This document shows positions 53,631-62,716 of a DNA stretch of 64,000 bases, piece by piece (the stretch's first letter is position 1; the number at the start of each line of letters is the position of its first letter). The translations under genes and the position numbers were made by a program. Origin of the DNA: Chitinophagaceae bacterium (GTDB taxonomy: Bacteria; Bacteroidota; Bacteroidia; Chitinophagales; Chitinophagaceae); NCBI GenBank assembly GCA_947446645.1, contig CANFHA010000003.1:124001-188000 (forward strand). The letters are read 5' to 3'. A model generated the notes under the pieces. It searched no databases, was not told where the DNA came from, and was given only the letters and a program-made list of their open reading frames with translations.

Positions 53631-53870
53631 CTATTTGGACTTAGTTAGCATTTTTTTTATTCGTTTGTCCATAGCATCACGTGGTATGACTTTTCCATCC
53701 TTTTTATACTCGGCATAACGCCTATCCAACTCTGCCTTGAATTCCTCGGTATAGTCTTCTTCTCTATTCTTGATACTGTCCTCAAACAGAGTGTAAATAG
53801 CAGCTGCCTTCTTATCTTCAATACTATCAATAAAGCGATGGAGCTTCTCCCGGATCCCTGCGGTATTCAT
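53631..53870 (-). CDS. Addiction-module antitoxin
   Basis: A 79-residue charged protein: N-terminal helix REKLHRFIDSIEDKKAAAIY, then TEEFKAELDRRYAEYKKDGK and a basic tail. Pattern of short addiction-module components that pair with ParE-type toxins. Immediately upstream of the toxin at 53330 (4-base gap). Similar in style to the orphan at 25102. Confidence 0.8.
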   Translation of the reverse strand: MNTAGIREKLHRFIDSIEDKKAAAIYTLFEDSIKNREEDYTEEFKAELDRRYAEYKKDGKVIPRDAMDKRIKKMLTKSK

Positions 53871-53970
53871 ATCTTCGTATTTCTACAAAAATACTATTTT
53901 ATTTAAACATGTTATTATTTGGAATAATGCCTTACTCATCGGGGCAAATGAAAAAATCCCTTCATTCGCT

Positions 53971-53978
53971 TACTTTTG
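53971..53978 (+). promoter_or_regulatory. -7 box (TACTTTTG) of the E1 gene
   Basis: TACTTTTG ends 15 bases before ATG 53994 and overlaps the alternative TTG start at 53976, ruling that start unlikely. Confidence 0.6.
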
Positions 53979-53993
53979 CACCAAATACACAAT

Positions 53994-55970
53994 ATGCAAT
54001 TCGACCGGAAAAATCTGTCTCAGAGCCAGCTTGTAGATATATATAAGGAACTGCTGCGCCCAAGGATGATAGAGGAAAAAATGCTGGTATTACTGCGCCA
54101 GGGCAAGATCAGCAAATGGTTTAGCGGCATAGGACAGGAAGCAATAGCAGTTGGCGCTACCCTGGCGTTGGATGCAGATGAGTACATCATGCCTATGCAC
54201 CGCAACCTGGGTGTATTTACTACGCGTAAAATGCCTTTTGACAAACTGTTTATGCAGTGGCAGGGAAGCAAAGAGGGTTTCAGCAAGGGCAGGGAGCGCT
54301 CTTTTCACTTCGGTGCAAATGAGTATCACATTTGCGGTATGATCTCCCATTTAGGGCCGCAACTGGCCATAGCCGATGGTGTGGCACTGGCACACAAACT
54401 AAAGCAGGAAAAGAAAGTATCGCTTGCATTCAGCGGAGACGGCGGCACCAGCGAAGGCGATTTTCATGAGGCGCTGAATGTGGCTGCCGTATGGGGGCTG
54501 CCGGTAATTTTTATAATTGAAAACAATGGTTACGGACTGAGTACACCCAGCGATGAGCAATTCATCTGCAAGCAGCTTGCAGACAAGGCCGTGGGATATG
54601 GCATGAAGGGCATAACCATTGACGGTAATAATATACTTGAAGTTTACAGGGAGATCACCAAGGCCCGGCTCTACTGCATTACAGAACAGAAGCCGATACT
54701 GGTAGAGTGCATGACCTTTCGTATGCGGGGGCATGAGGAAGCGAGCGGCGTGAAGTATGTGCCTAAAGAGCTGTTTGAAGAATGGGGCAAGAAAGACCCG
54801 CTGGCAAACTATGAGCAGTTCCTTAAAGACGAGAACTTACTGGATGATGATAAGATAGCGGCCATACGAGCGGTGATACAAAAGGAAATTGAAGACGGCA
54901 TAGCCCGTGGTTTTGCCGCACCTGATGTAACACCCAATACGGCTGAAGAGATGGCCGATGTGTACGCACCGGTCCGCAGTGCAACTGTTCCGAAAAGCAC
55001 CGCGGGCACAGAAAAGAAATTTATACAGGCAATAACCGAGGGCCTGAAGCAAAGCATAGAGCGCCATCCTAACCTGGTACTTATGGGACAGGATATTGCA
55101 GAATATGGTGGCGCTTTTAAAGTAACTGATGGCTTTGTGTCTTTATTTGGTAAAGACCGCGTGCGGAATACACCCCTGTGCGAAAGCGCCATAGTAGGTG
55201 CAGCATTGGGACTTTCTATAAAAGGATTTAAGTCTATGATGGAAATGCAGTTTGCCGACTTTGTGACGGTAGGCTTCAACCAGATCATCAATAACCTTGC
55301 TAAGATACATTACCGCTGGGGCCAGAATGCCGATGTGGTTATACGCATGCCCACGGGTGGCGGTGTAGGTGCAGGGCCCTTCCACTCGCAGAGCAACGAG
55401 GCATGGTTTGTGCACACACCCGGCCTTAAGGTAGTTTATCCTTCTACCCCCGAGGATGCGAAAGGACTGATGATAGCGGCAATAGAAGATCCTAACCCGG
55501 TGATGTTCTTTGAGCACAAAGCCCTTTACCGCAGCATCAGCGGCCTGGTGCCGGAAGAATATTATACGGTAGAAATAGGCAAGGCAAGAATAGTGCGCCA
55601 GGGAAGCGACATCAGCATCATTACTTATGGGATGGGTGTGCACTGGGCTATGGAATATGCTAACAAACACCCCGATGTATCTATAGACATACTGGACCTG
55701 CGCACCCTATTGCCGCTGGACTATGAGGCTATACGCGCGGCGGTGCTGCGTACCGGAAAGGTATTGCTGCTGCACGAGGATACGCTGACTGGTGGCATAG
55801 GCGGTGAGCTGGGTGCATGGATATCAGAAAACTGTTTTCAGAACCTGGATGCACCTATAGTGCGCTGCGCCGGACTGGACACACCGATACCATTTGCCAT
55901 ACCGCTGGAGCAGAACTTTATGGCCAATAGCCGGCTCGATGCCAGTGTGCAGAAACTACTGTCCTATTAA
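53994..55970 (+). CDS. 2-oxoacid dehydrogenase E1, fused alpha and beta subunits
   Basis: A 658-residue thiamine-diphosphate enzyme. Residues about 1-320 are the alpha part, with the ThDP/Mg motif GDGGTSEGDFHEALNVAAVW to ENNGYGLS; about 345-658 are the beta part (MGQDIAEYGGAFKVTDG; DLRTLLPLD; HEDTLTGGIGGEL). Single-chain alpha-beta E1 proteins are common in Bacteroidota and annotated as branched-chain (2-oxoisovalerate) or pyruvate type; the substrate cannot be fixed from the sequence. No E2 or E3 gene is adjacent. Confidence 0.9.
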   Translation: MQFDRKNLSQSQLVDIYKELLRPRMIEEKMLVLLRQGKISKWFSGIGQEAIAVGATLALDADEYIMPMHRNLGVFTTRKMPFDKLFMQWQGSKEGFSKGRERSFHFGANEYHICGMISHLGPQLAIADGVALAHKLKQEKKVSLAFSGDGGTSEGDFHEALNVAAVWGLPVIFIIENNGYGLSTPSDEQFICKQLADKAVGYGMKGITIDGNNILEVYREITKARLYCITEQKPILVECMTFRMRGHEEASGVKYVPKELFEEWGKKDPLANYEQFLKDENLLDDDKIAAIRAVIQKEIEDGIARGFAAPDVTPNTAEEMADVYAPVRSATVPKSTAGTEKKFIQAITEGLKQSIERHPNLVLMGQDIAEYGGAFKVTDGFVSLFGKDRVRNTPLCESAIVGAALGLSIKGFKSMMEMQFADFVTVGFNQIINNLAKIHYRWGQNADVVIRMPTGGGVGAGPFHSQSNEAWFVHTPGLKVVYPSTPEDAKGLMIAAIEDPNPVMFFEHKALYRSISGLVPEEYYTVEIGKARIVRQGSDISIITYGMGVHWAMEYANKHPDVSIDILDLRTLLPLDYEAIRAAVLRTGKVLLLHEDTLTGGIGGELGAWISENCFQNLDAPIVRCAGLDTPIPFAIPLEQNFMANSRLDASVQKLLSY

Positions 55971-55977
55971 GCTCTTT

Positions 55978-56018
55978 AGCCGCTTGCCGTTGCCTGCTGG
56001 CAGGCTGGTTTGGCTTTT
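55978..56018 (+). terminator. Possible terminator after the E1 gene
   Basis: GCCTGC-TG-GCAGGC forms the core, with outer AGCC/GGCT pairing and a short TTTT. Confidence 0.4.
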
Positions 56019-56059
56019 GGGTTATTGTTAATTACATTCGTACGTGAAATGTGGTTTGT

Positions 56060-56899
56060 ATGATTAAACGCTTAACGCATATTGCCCTGCTTACCGGAAC
56101 AGTAGCTCTCTTCTTTTCCTGTAAGGATATGACGCCCAAAAACCATGGGCCCATAGTACTTGGCGACTCATCGACCATAGTAACCGAGAACGACCCCCAG
56201 AAACTGCGGGATATGGTAACCGACCTGCATCCTGTAATTCCGGAGCCTAAAGACACCGTGGAGACCAAGCCACAGGCATCTGCCCCGGATACCGCAGGGA
56301 AAGCAAAACCTGCCGTGGCTGCCACACCACAGCCGGCGGCGCTACCAAACGTACCCGGGCTTAAAGCAGAATTTAAAGATGTGTCTGTGCTGATACCCGG
56401 GCTTAATGCAAAGCTGGCGGGAAGAGCAGATCTGCACAAAGCAAATGGCGCTGTATACACGCTGGTGAGCGGCGATGTAGAAGGTGGTACGATAAAGCTT
56501 ACGGGTAACATAACTAAGGTGTCGCAGCGCTACCAGTCTGTGGTAGTACTGAAAAATAACATGGGCACCCTGCCCCTGGAATCATTATCCGTAACTACCG
56601 ACTGGGAAACCGTGAAGGGCGGCAATAACCAATACAGAATAACTGACCTTGACTCAAAATCGCTGGAATACCCGCATGCCGGCGGCAGCGCCATACGCAG
56701 TGCTATAAGCAAAGCGGCGAAACGCCGCCACTACAGCCGCAGGAAAATAGAAGACCTGGAAGAAAGCGTGCATCGTGTACGGGCTGCCAATCAAAAGCCG
56801 CTCTACGTGGAGCTCCGCTCAGTGATGTGGAAAATAGACGGTAAAGATGCCAATGGTAAAATGTTCTCCAAGCAGATACGCATAGATATACCTATGTAA
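56060..56899 (+). CDS. Lipoprotein, hypothetical
   Basis: A 279-residue protein with lipoprotein signal (IKRLTHIALLTGTVALFFSC). A Pro/Ala/Lys-rich linker (about residues 60-100) leads to a C-terminal beta-rich domain with Arg/Lys clusters (KAAKRRHYSRRK). ATG 56060 is preferred over GTG 56051 because it begins the signal directly. No family was recognised. Convergent with maf. Confidence 0.7.
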   Translation: MIKRLTHIALLTGTVALFFSCKDMTPKNHGPIVLGDSSTIVTENDPQKLRDMVTDLHPVIPEPKDTVETKPQASAPDTAGKAKPAVAATPQPAALPNVPGLKAEFKDVSVLIPGLNAKLAGRADLHKANGAVYTLVSGDVEGGTIKLTGNITKVSQRYQSVVVLKNNMGTLPLESLSVTTDWETVKGGNNQYRITDLDSKSLEYPHAGGSAIRSAISKAAKRRHYSRRKIEDLEESVHRVRAANQKPLYVELRSVMWKIDGKDANGKMFSKQIRIDIPM

Positions 56900-56900
56900 A

Positions 56901-56928
56901 GTCAAAAGGCAAAAGTCAAAACCCAAAA
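56901..56928 (+). repeat. 7-nt-phased A-rich tract after the lipoprotein gene
   Basis: gtcaaaa, ggcaaaa, gtcaaaa, cccaaaa. Next to it a stretch ctttgcgtctttgcggtt (56953-56970) recalls the repeat near 15979. Confidence 0.65.
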
Positions 56929-56979
56929 GCGCCTTTATAATTCTACCAGGATCTTTGCGTCTTTGCGGTTAAAAAAATG

Positions 56980-57537
56980 TTAGAGCTCTGCGAGCCGCAA
57001 ACACACTTCACCTATCGGCAAGCCCATTACATTATAGTAATCCCCGTTTATTTTTTCAATACCGGTTACGCCTATCCATTCCTGTATAGCGTATGCACCC
57101 GCTTTGTCAAACGGTTTGTAGTGTGCCACATAATGTTCTATCTGCTCATCGCTGAGCTTGCGGAAATAGACTTCCGTGGTAGTGGAAAAGCAGATCTCTT
57201 TTTGCTCCTTACGTATGCAAACACCTGTAACTACAGTATGCATGCGGCCAGATAGTTGCTTCAGTATCTCAACAGCATGGGCCGCATCCTTTGGCTTGCC
57301 TAGTATTTGGTCATCCAGCAGCACCAGTGTATCAGCAGCTATGACTATGGCATCATTCACCCATAGCGAAACTGCGTCTGCCTTTTTACGGGCAAGATGC
57401 TCAGGAACCTCCGCTGCAGGCATGCCCGGCGGATTTGTTTCATCCACATCTGCAATAAGCACTTCAAATTTCAGCTCCGCCATTTCCATAAGCTGCTTGC
57501 GGCGGGGCGACTGTGATGCGAGAATAATTTTGCTCAT
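56980..57537 (-). CDS. maf: Maf-family nucleotide pyrophosphatase
   Basis: A 185-residue Maf/YhdE protein: opening KIILASQSPRRKQLMEMAEL (SxSPRR motif), EHLARKKADAV, AADTLVLLDDQILGKPKD and MHTVVTGVCI. Family members hydrolyse dTTP/UTP or modified nucleotides. The start overlaps the ubiA-like stop by 4 bases (ATGA), so the two are translationally coupled. Confidence 0.92.
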   Translation of the reverse strand: MSKIILASQSPRRKQLMEMAELKFEVLIADVDETNPPGMPAAEVPEHLARKKADAVSLWVNDAIVIAADTLVLLDDQILGKPKDAAHAVEILKQLSGRMHTVVTGVCIRKEQKEICFSTTTEVYFRKLSDEQIEHYVAHYKPFDKAGAYAIQEWIGVTGIEKINGDYYNVMGLPIGEVCLRLAEL

Positions 57538-58466
57538 ACTAAGTACTTATAAACAACTAAAGAGAATATGCCCGAGACCATTATTATTTTGAGCCAGCTA
57601 CTCACTTTCTTAAAGTGGATAGGGGTTAGTTCCCGGCCCAAATATACCATCAATCCGATAAGCGGTAAAACAACGAACAATAGCAGGTAATAACCCAGCA
57701 GCAGATTGCCGCTGCGGACAAGGAAGGCACTACACCAAAAGAGTGCGGCCATCACCAGCACACCCAGTACGCGTGTAATTTTTACAGCGCCTGTCAGCCC
57801 CCATTTTACCGGCATAGTCACACACCCTTCCTCTACATCTCCTACCAGGTCCTCCATGTCTTTTACTATCTCCCGCATCCACGTGAGCAGGAACGCAAAC
57901 AGGGCGTAGACAATAAGCACATAGACCGGGTTGATGCCACGATGGTATGCTGAATTAGCTGTGATACCGGCTTCGGTGATCTTATTCACCATAGAGGGCT
58001 CGTAGGCAATAAGTACAATAACGGTGAACGCACTAAGTAGTGCGACTACCACATTGCCGGTAACATACTGCCGCTTAAAGTGGGTAGAATAGAACCATAA
58101 AAGCAAAGTGCAATTTACCTGGAACAACAAGCAGAGTGGCTGGCGCGAACGAATGGCTACGATGCCCGCTGCAATCAGCGCCACGAAATTGAGCGCAGTA
58201 TGTGCTGTGATGGCCTGCTTGCGGGGTATCACTTTTGCAAGCACTACCTTATCGGGCCGGTTAATGAGGTCTATCTTAATATCGAAATAGTCATTGATAA
58301 TGTACCCGGCCGCTGCAATAAGTAGTGTGGATAAGCTGATCAATAAAAAGTTGAGCGTTGTCAGCACCACAGGCCCGGCGGGCAGCACTACACACCACCA
58401 CGCCAGCAACTGCGTAAGAAATATGATGAGCAGGTTCTTCCAGCGTATAAGGCGAAACCAGGGCAT
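57534..58466 (-). CDS. UbiA-superfamily prenyltransferase
   Basis: A 310-residue polytopic membrane enzyme. First Asp-rich motif in INDYFDIKIDLINRPDK (NDxxDxxxD), second in MREIVKDMEDLVGD. About eight to nine membrane segments. In Bacteroidota such genes are often called geranylgeranylglycerol-phosphate geranylgeranyltransferase; menaquinone or other prenyl acceptors are equally possible. ATG 58466 (MPWFRLIRWKNLL) is preferred: a TATCTTTG box at 58491-58498 lies upstream of it but inside a longer frame. Confidence 0.82.
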   Translation of the reverse strand: MPWFRLIRWKNLLIIFLTQLLAWWCVVLPAGPVVLTTLNFLLISLSTLLIAAAGYIINDYFDIKIDLINRPDKVVLAKVIPRKQAITAHTALNFVALIAAGIVAIRSRQPLCLLFQVNCTLLLWFYSTHFKRQYVTGNVVVALLSAFTVIVLIAYEPSMVNKITEAGITANSAYHRGINPVYVLIVYALFAFLLTWMREIVKDMEDLVGDVEEGCVTMPVKWGLTGAVKITRVLGVLVMAALFWCSAFLVRSGNLLLGYYLLLFVVLPLIGLMVYLGRELTPIHFKKVSSWLKIIMVSGIFSLVVYKYLV

Positions 58467-58490
58467 AGTTTTAGCGGCGGTTCTATGGCT

Positions 58491-58498
58491 CAAAGATA
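58491..58498 (-). promoter_or_regulatory. -7 box (TATCTTTG) of the ubiA-maf operon
   Basis: The minus strand reads TATCTTTG, 24 bases before ATG 58466; supports separate transcription from porQ. Confidence 0.5.
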
Positions 58499-58555
58499 AA
58501 GCATAGCGTAGAACAATTGAGCCATTGCGCTGTTGAGTAATTAAGCCATTACTAC

Positions 58556-59686
58556 CTATTCCCAATCAGGGTACTCCGCATTCCAGTGTATTTTTTCACC
58601 TACCTGGTTAAGCCCGAAAAGCTTGTTCAGCGCCAGCGTGAGGCTGAACTCGTTGTAAGCCCCCGCTACAGAGTAATAGCTGCGTGCATAGTGTATCTGC
58701 AACTTCTTCAGATCCAGCCCTGCACCAAAAGCAAAGCCGGCCGTGGCAGGATTAGTCTGCAAGGCCATTTCGCGGCGGCGCATGTCGTTGTAAGAAAAGG
58801 AAACAGTGAGGCGTTTTGCCAGTGTAAGCTCAGCCCCCAATATAAAATGCCGGAACAGCTTATCACCAAAATGAGATCCCTTGTCTTTTACTGTATCGTT
58901 TGTTCCCAGGCTATTAGTGCCGGCAAGGTCGGCTGGATTAGCATAGCGTATATCCCACTCATACAAGTGATGCACAGTAGCCAATAAACGGAGTGGCAGG
59001 TGTTTGAATTTTTTAGATGCACCGATCTGCAGGTCAAACGGCATTGGCTCAGCAGTGTTAGAAGCGTCATACTTCTTTACCATCACGCCCATGTTCTTTG
59101 CTACAATGCCTACGTCCCAGAGAGAGGCCGTGTCATAATAGTTTACACCCACGTCTGCAAGGGCGGCAGCAGCCTTATATTCTCCCAGTGACGACCCCGC
59201 CCACTTCACGGCAACACCATACCGCCAGTGCTCCATATAAGAGCGTGAGGCGCCAAGGGTGGCCGCATAATCGCTGGCGTGAAACTCGCCGGTTATGTTA
59301 CCCACATTATTGGTCTGGTCGAAGCCGCCATAGTTGAGGTACTGCATACCAAAGAAGAACGAAGTATTGAGCTTAGCATCATGGTAGCCATATTGCAGGT
59401 TCATAACCGCAATGGCAGCATAGTAGCTGTTGTAAACGAGTTGCAGCTCATTGTGCATGCCGGGCCGCATAAGCGCGGGGTTTTGCAACGCAAATGCGAT
59501 ATCATTATCCGGGTTGGCCACGCTGATGCCGCCAAGGGCGGAAACATGCGGTGCATTGGGCAGGCGCAGGTACTCAAAAGCCGACTGTCCACCCGAAACC
59601 TGGGCAAAAGAAGGATTGATGAAAAAACAAAACACCAGCAACCCCCAAACCCCTAAAGGTGCTTTCCCATATTGCGTAACTCGCAT
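58556..59686 (-). CDS. porQ: PorQ, type IX secretion outer-membrane protein
   Basis: A 376-residue protein of the PorV/PorQ (FadL-like barrel) group. Signal peptide (LGVWGLLVFCFFINPSFAQ), then GGQSAFEYLRLPNAPHVSAL and GGISVANPDNDIAFALQNPA, the conserved PorQ opening, and a barrel ending with EFSLTLALNKLFGL. In P. gingivalis relatives PorQ is part of the outer-membrane attachment complex for T9SS cargo. ATG 59686 is chosen; a start 42 bases upstream adds a charged leader. Confidence 0.85.
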   Translation of the reverse strand: MRVTQYGKAPLGVWGLLVFCFFINPSFAQVSGGQSAFEYLRLPNAPHVSALGGISVANPDNDIAFALQNPALMRPGMHNELQLVYNSYYAAIAVMNLQYGYHDAKLNTSFFFGMQYLNYGGFDQTNNVGNITGEFHASDYAATLGASRSYMEHWRYGVAVKWAGSSLGEYKAAAALADVGVNYYDTASLWDVGIVAKNMGVMVKKYDASNTAEPMPFDLQIGASKKFKHLPLRLLATVHHLYEWDIRYANPADLAGTNSLGTNDTVKDKGSHFGDKLFRHFILGAELTLAKRLTVSFSYNDMRRREMALQTNPATAGFAFGAGLDLKKLQIHYARSYYSVAGAYNEFSLTLALNKLFGLNQVGEKIHWNAEYPDWE

Positions 59687-59779
59687 TGTAAATAAATCTT
59701 TTTTGATAGAGCTAAAACGCTTTATCATCTGAATTATTGCCTTGTTCCCTCAAACACCCTCTACCAGCAAAGGAAGTCA

Positions 59780-60601
59780 TTATGGATTTTGCGGCATCAT
59801 CTCTTCTACAATACGGGTGCTTACGCCAGTATTAGAGAAGCCGCCATCGTGAAACAGGTTTTGCATTGTCACCATGCGGCTATAGTCGCTCATCAGCATT
59901 ACGCAGTAGTTTGCGCAGTCTTCAGCGCTTGCATTGCCCAGTGGCGACATCTTATCAGCATAGTGGTAAAACACATCGAAGCCGGCAACACCCGAGCCTG
60001 CAGTAGTAACCGTAGGCGACTGTGATATAGTATTTACACGAACTTTTTTAGCAAAACCGTAGTGATAACCGAAGCTGCGCGCTATGCTCTCCAGCAGCGC
60101 CTTGGCATCAGCCATATCGTTGTAGCCCGGGAAGGTGCGCTGAGCCGCTATATAGCTAAGGCCGGTTATAGAGCCCCACTCGTTCATTGCATCCACCTTC
60201 ATGGCTGCCTGGCACACCCTGTGCAGGGAGAGGGCAGATATATCCAGCGTTTTCAGGAAATTCTCGTAGTTGGTACTGGTGTATTCTATGTTCTTGCGCA
60301 CGTTTGGCGACATTCCTATACTATGCAGAATGAAGTCCATCTTGCCGCCGAGCAGTTCCATGCTCTTCGCCATCAGGTTATCAAGGTCGGCAGTGCTGGT
60401 AGCGTCTGCCGGTATCACCTGTGCATTACACAGCTTGGCCAGTTCGTTTATCTTGCCCATGCGCAATGCTATAGGTGCATTGGTAAGTACTATTTCTGCA
60501 CCCTCTGCAACGGCAGCAAGGGCAGTTTTCCAGGCAATGGAGCGCTCATCGAGCGCGCCGAAAATGATACCTTTTTTTCCTTTCAGTATTTGGTTTGGCA
60601 T
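59780..60601 (-). CDS. fabI: FabI, enoyl-ACP reductase
   Basis: A 273-residue NADH-dependent reductase completing each cycle of fatty-acid elongation. GKKGIIFGALDERSIAWKTA is the FabI cofactor loop (GxxxxxSxxxA). HSIGMSP, SYIAAQRTFPGYNDMADAKA (Tyr-x6-Lys active site) and QSPTVTTAGSGV follow. Normal length. It lies between porQ and the PorE-like gene, all on the minus strand with short gaps. Confidence 0.96.
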   Translation of the reverse strand: MPNQILKGKKGIIFGALDERSIAWKTALAAVAEGAEIVLTNAPIALRMGKINELAKLCNAQVIPADATSTADLDNLMAKSMELLGGKMDFILHSIGMSPNVRKNIEYTSTNYENFLKTLDISALSLHRVCQAAMKVDAMNEWGSITGLSYIAAQRTFPGYNDMADAKALLESIARSFGYHYGFAKKVRVNTISQSPTVTTAGSGVAGFDVFYHYADKMSPLGNASAEDCANYCVMLMSDYSRMVTMQNLFHDGGFSNTGVSTRIVEEMMPQNP

Positions 60602-60693
60602 GTGTTACTGGTTATGATGGGGTAAAAGTAGAAAAAAACAGGGAGTTATATTGCTTTATTGGCATTTCCTTAAGAGGCACTCCGGGGAATAAT

Positions 60694-62592
60694 TTATCGT
60701 CTCAGAATCACCTCCACCCGCCTGTTCATGCGCTGGCCCTCCTCGTTATCATTGGGCGCTATCATTTTGGCTTCGCCCCAGCCCTTGGCCTGCACCTGGG
60801 TATCATCAATACCCAGCGATGTAACGAACTTAGCTACCTGTGCAGCCCGCTTAGCTGACAGCTCTTCGTTGATCATCGGGGTGCCGGTATTATCGGTATA
60901 GGCGTTTATAAACACTACTATTTCCTTACTTTCTATCCACGGTGCCAGGGCAGTGCGCAGCCCGTTCATGTCACTGTCAGACAGCACTACTTTATTCACC
61001 TCAAAGTGTATCATGCCTATCAGGCTGTCATGTATTGGCTTTATAGCTTTGTAGTCGGCCGGCAGCATCACCACATTATGTACCATTGGCTTGTGCAGGT
61101 AAGATGTGTCAAACACCAGCGTGTCATTTACCGGTGTATACTCTACGTGCCAGCTATGTATGGCATAGGTCTTGCCTATTGCCAGCGACATCAGGAAGCT
61201 GGCGTCACCACGATTGCTCTGGAAGTGGTAGAGTGTATCACCAGTGGCCGCATTACATACCAGCATCACGGTGGAGCTGAGGCGGTGGCCGGTAAGGCTG
61301 TCATAGACGTAGCCCTCTATATTGCCGGTGGGCACGGGCTGCAGAAAAGGTGGCAGTTTGGTAGTATAAAGATCAAAATTACCGGGCGGCCCGTTCCTGT
61401 CTGATGCCAGGTACATCGTAGAGCCATCCATGGTTACATAGGCGCTCTTCTCATCGTAGGCGGTGTTTATGGGGTAGCCCATATTCTGTGCCCTGTCCCA
61501 GGTATGCTCATTAATACGCTTGCTCATAAATATGTCTGAGCCACCCATGCCCGGACATCCATCGCTGGCAAAGAACAGTGTGCGCCCGTCTACAGCTATG
61601 TATGGGGCAGTCTCATTACCGGCAGTGTTTATCGCAGACCCTGCGTTTTCGGGCATCTGCCATAGCCCATTGTCAAAGCGCGATATCCATATATCTGTGC
61701 CACCATAGCCGCCGGGCCGGTCACTCACAAAGTATATTTCACGGTTGTCTGGTGGCAGCGAAGGCTGTCCTTCATAAGCCGGCGTATTTATAGTGGCACC
61801 AAATGGCTGGGGCGTTGTCCAGTCATCGTTTTTATCTACACGGTATGCCATAAAGAGGTCGCAGCCGCCTTCGGTCCAGGCATCCCAGCTGCGGTTTTCG
61901 CAACGGGTAAAAAACATATAGTGGCCATCGGTAGATATAAATTGAGCAGACTCCTGGTCGGGCGTATTTATACTACCCAGGTTCTGGCCGGAGCACCAGT
62001 CGCCACAGGTATCCATAGCTGAGCAATAAAGATCTTCATCCATATTGTTCATACGGCGCGTATAGTACAGAAAGCTATCACTGGCCCACATAGAAGGGTA
62101 TAGCTCGGCATCAGGCGTATTTATCCTCACCATATTCACCACCGGTGTGCGCGACTGGTTTATCAGTGCAGACCGTACAAACATAGCCTGCTCACGCATT
62201 TTCAGCCATTCAGCATCCTTGCCTTGTGTATGGCCATCTATGATCTGCAAAGCCTCTCCGGCATAGCCGCAGTAGATAAGGCTCTTGGCCAGCGGTTTGG
62301 CAAACAGCTGCTTGCCATTCTTACATTTAGCTGTTGCTTTGCGAAATATCTCTACAGCCTTTGCATAGTTACCTGCTTCAAAGTACCACTGGCCCAGCTG
62401 TCCGTATGCATCCGACCACGTTGGGCTTCTCTTTATGGCGCGCTCCATTTCTTTGCATGCCACATCAGGCAGCTTGGCCGCACGGTAACGCATGGCAGCA
62501 GTGTGAAAGTGCAGCGCCTTTTTCGAGACCTGTGCATGCACCGCTCCATAGGAAAGCAAACAGCAAAAAAATAATATGATCCGTGATCGCAT
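60694..62592 (-). CDS. OmpA-family protein with TPR and PD40 repeats (PorE-like)
   Basis: A 632-residue protein with signal peptide (IILFFCCLLSYGAVHAQ). TPR region about 20-130 (WSDAYGQLGQWYFEAGNYAK), WD40-like PD40 propeller about 160-410 (repeats of YFVSDRPGGYGGTDIWISRF type), a carboxypeptidase-regulatory-like domain about 415-500 (GYVYDSLTGHRLSSTVMLVC) and an OmpA peptidoglycan-binding C-terminus (INAYTDNTGTPMINEELSAK, MNRRVEVILRR). This order matches PorE of the T9SS. Likely links the secretion or gliding machinery to the cell wall. Confidence 0.82.
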   Translation of the reverse strand: MRSRIILFFCCLLSYGAVHAQVSKKALHFHTAAMRYRAAKLPDVACKEMERAIKRSPTWSDAYGQLGQWYFEAGNYAKAVEIFRKATAKCKNGKQLFAKPLAKSLIYCGYAGEALQIIDGHTQGKDAEWLKMREQAMFVRSALINQSRTPVVNMVRINTPDAELYPSMWASDSFLYYTRRMNNMDEDLYCSAMDTCGDWCSGQNLGSINTPDQESAQFISTDGHYMFFTRCENRSWDAWTEGGCDLFMAYRVDKNDDWTTPQPFGATINTPAYEGQPSLPPDNREIYFVSDRPGGYGGTDIWISRFDNGLWQMPENAGSAINTAGNETAPYIAVDGRTLFFASDGCPGMGGSDIFMSKRINEHTWDRAQNMGYPINTAYDEKSAYVTMDGSTMYLASDRNGPPGNFDLYTTKLPPFLQPVPTGNIEGYVYDSLTGHRLSSTVMLVCNAATGDTLYHFQSNRGDASFLMSLAIGKTYAIHSWHVEYTPVNDTLVFDTSYLHKPMVHNVVMLPADYKAIKPIHDSLIGMIHFEVNKVVLSDSDMNGLRTALAPWIESKEIVVFINAYTDNTGTPMINEELSAKRAAQVAKFVTSLGIDDTQVQAKGWGEAKMIAPNDNEEGQRMNRRVEVILRR

Positions 62593-62716
62593 CAGGGTGA
62601 AAAATACTCAAAATAATGAAAACACAGGCTAACAAACTACAATATGGCGGGGAGCCGAAGGCGCAGCACGCAGTCTGCACAGTAAATTCATCCCTTTTAA
62701 GTAATTTGCCTGTATC

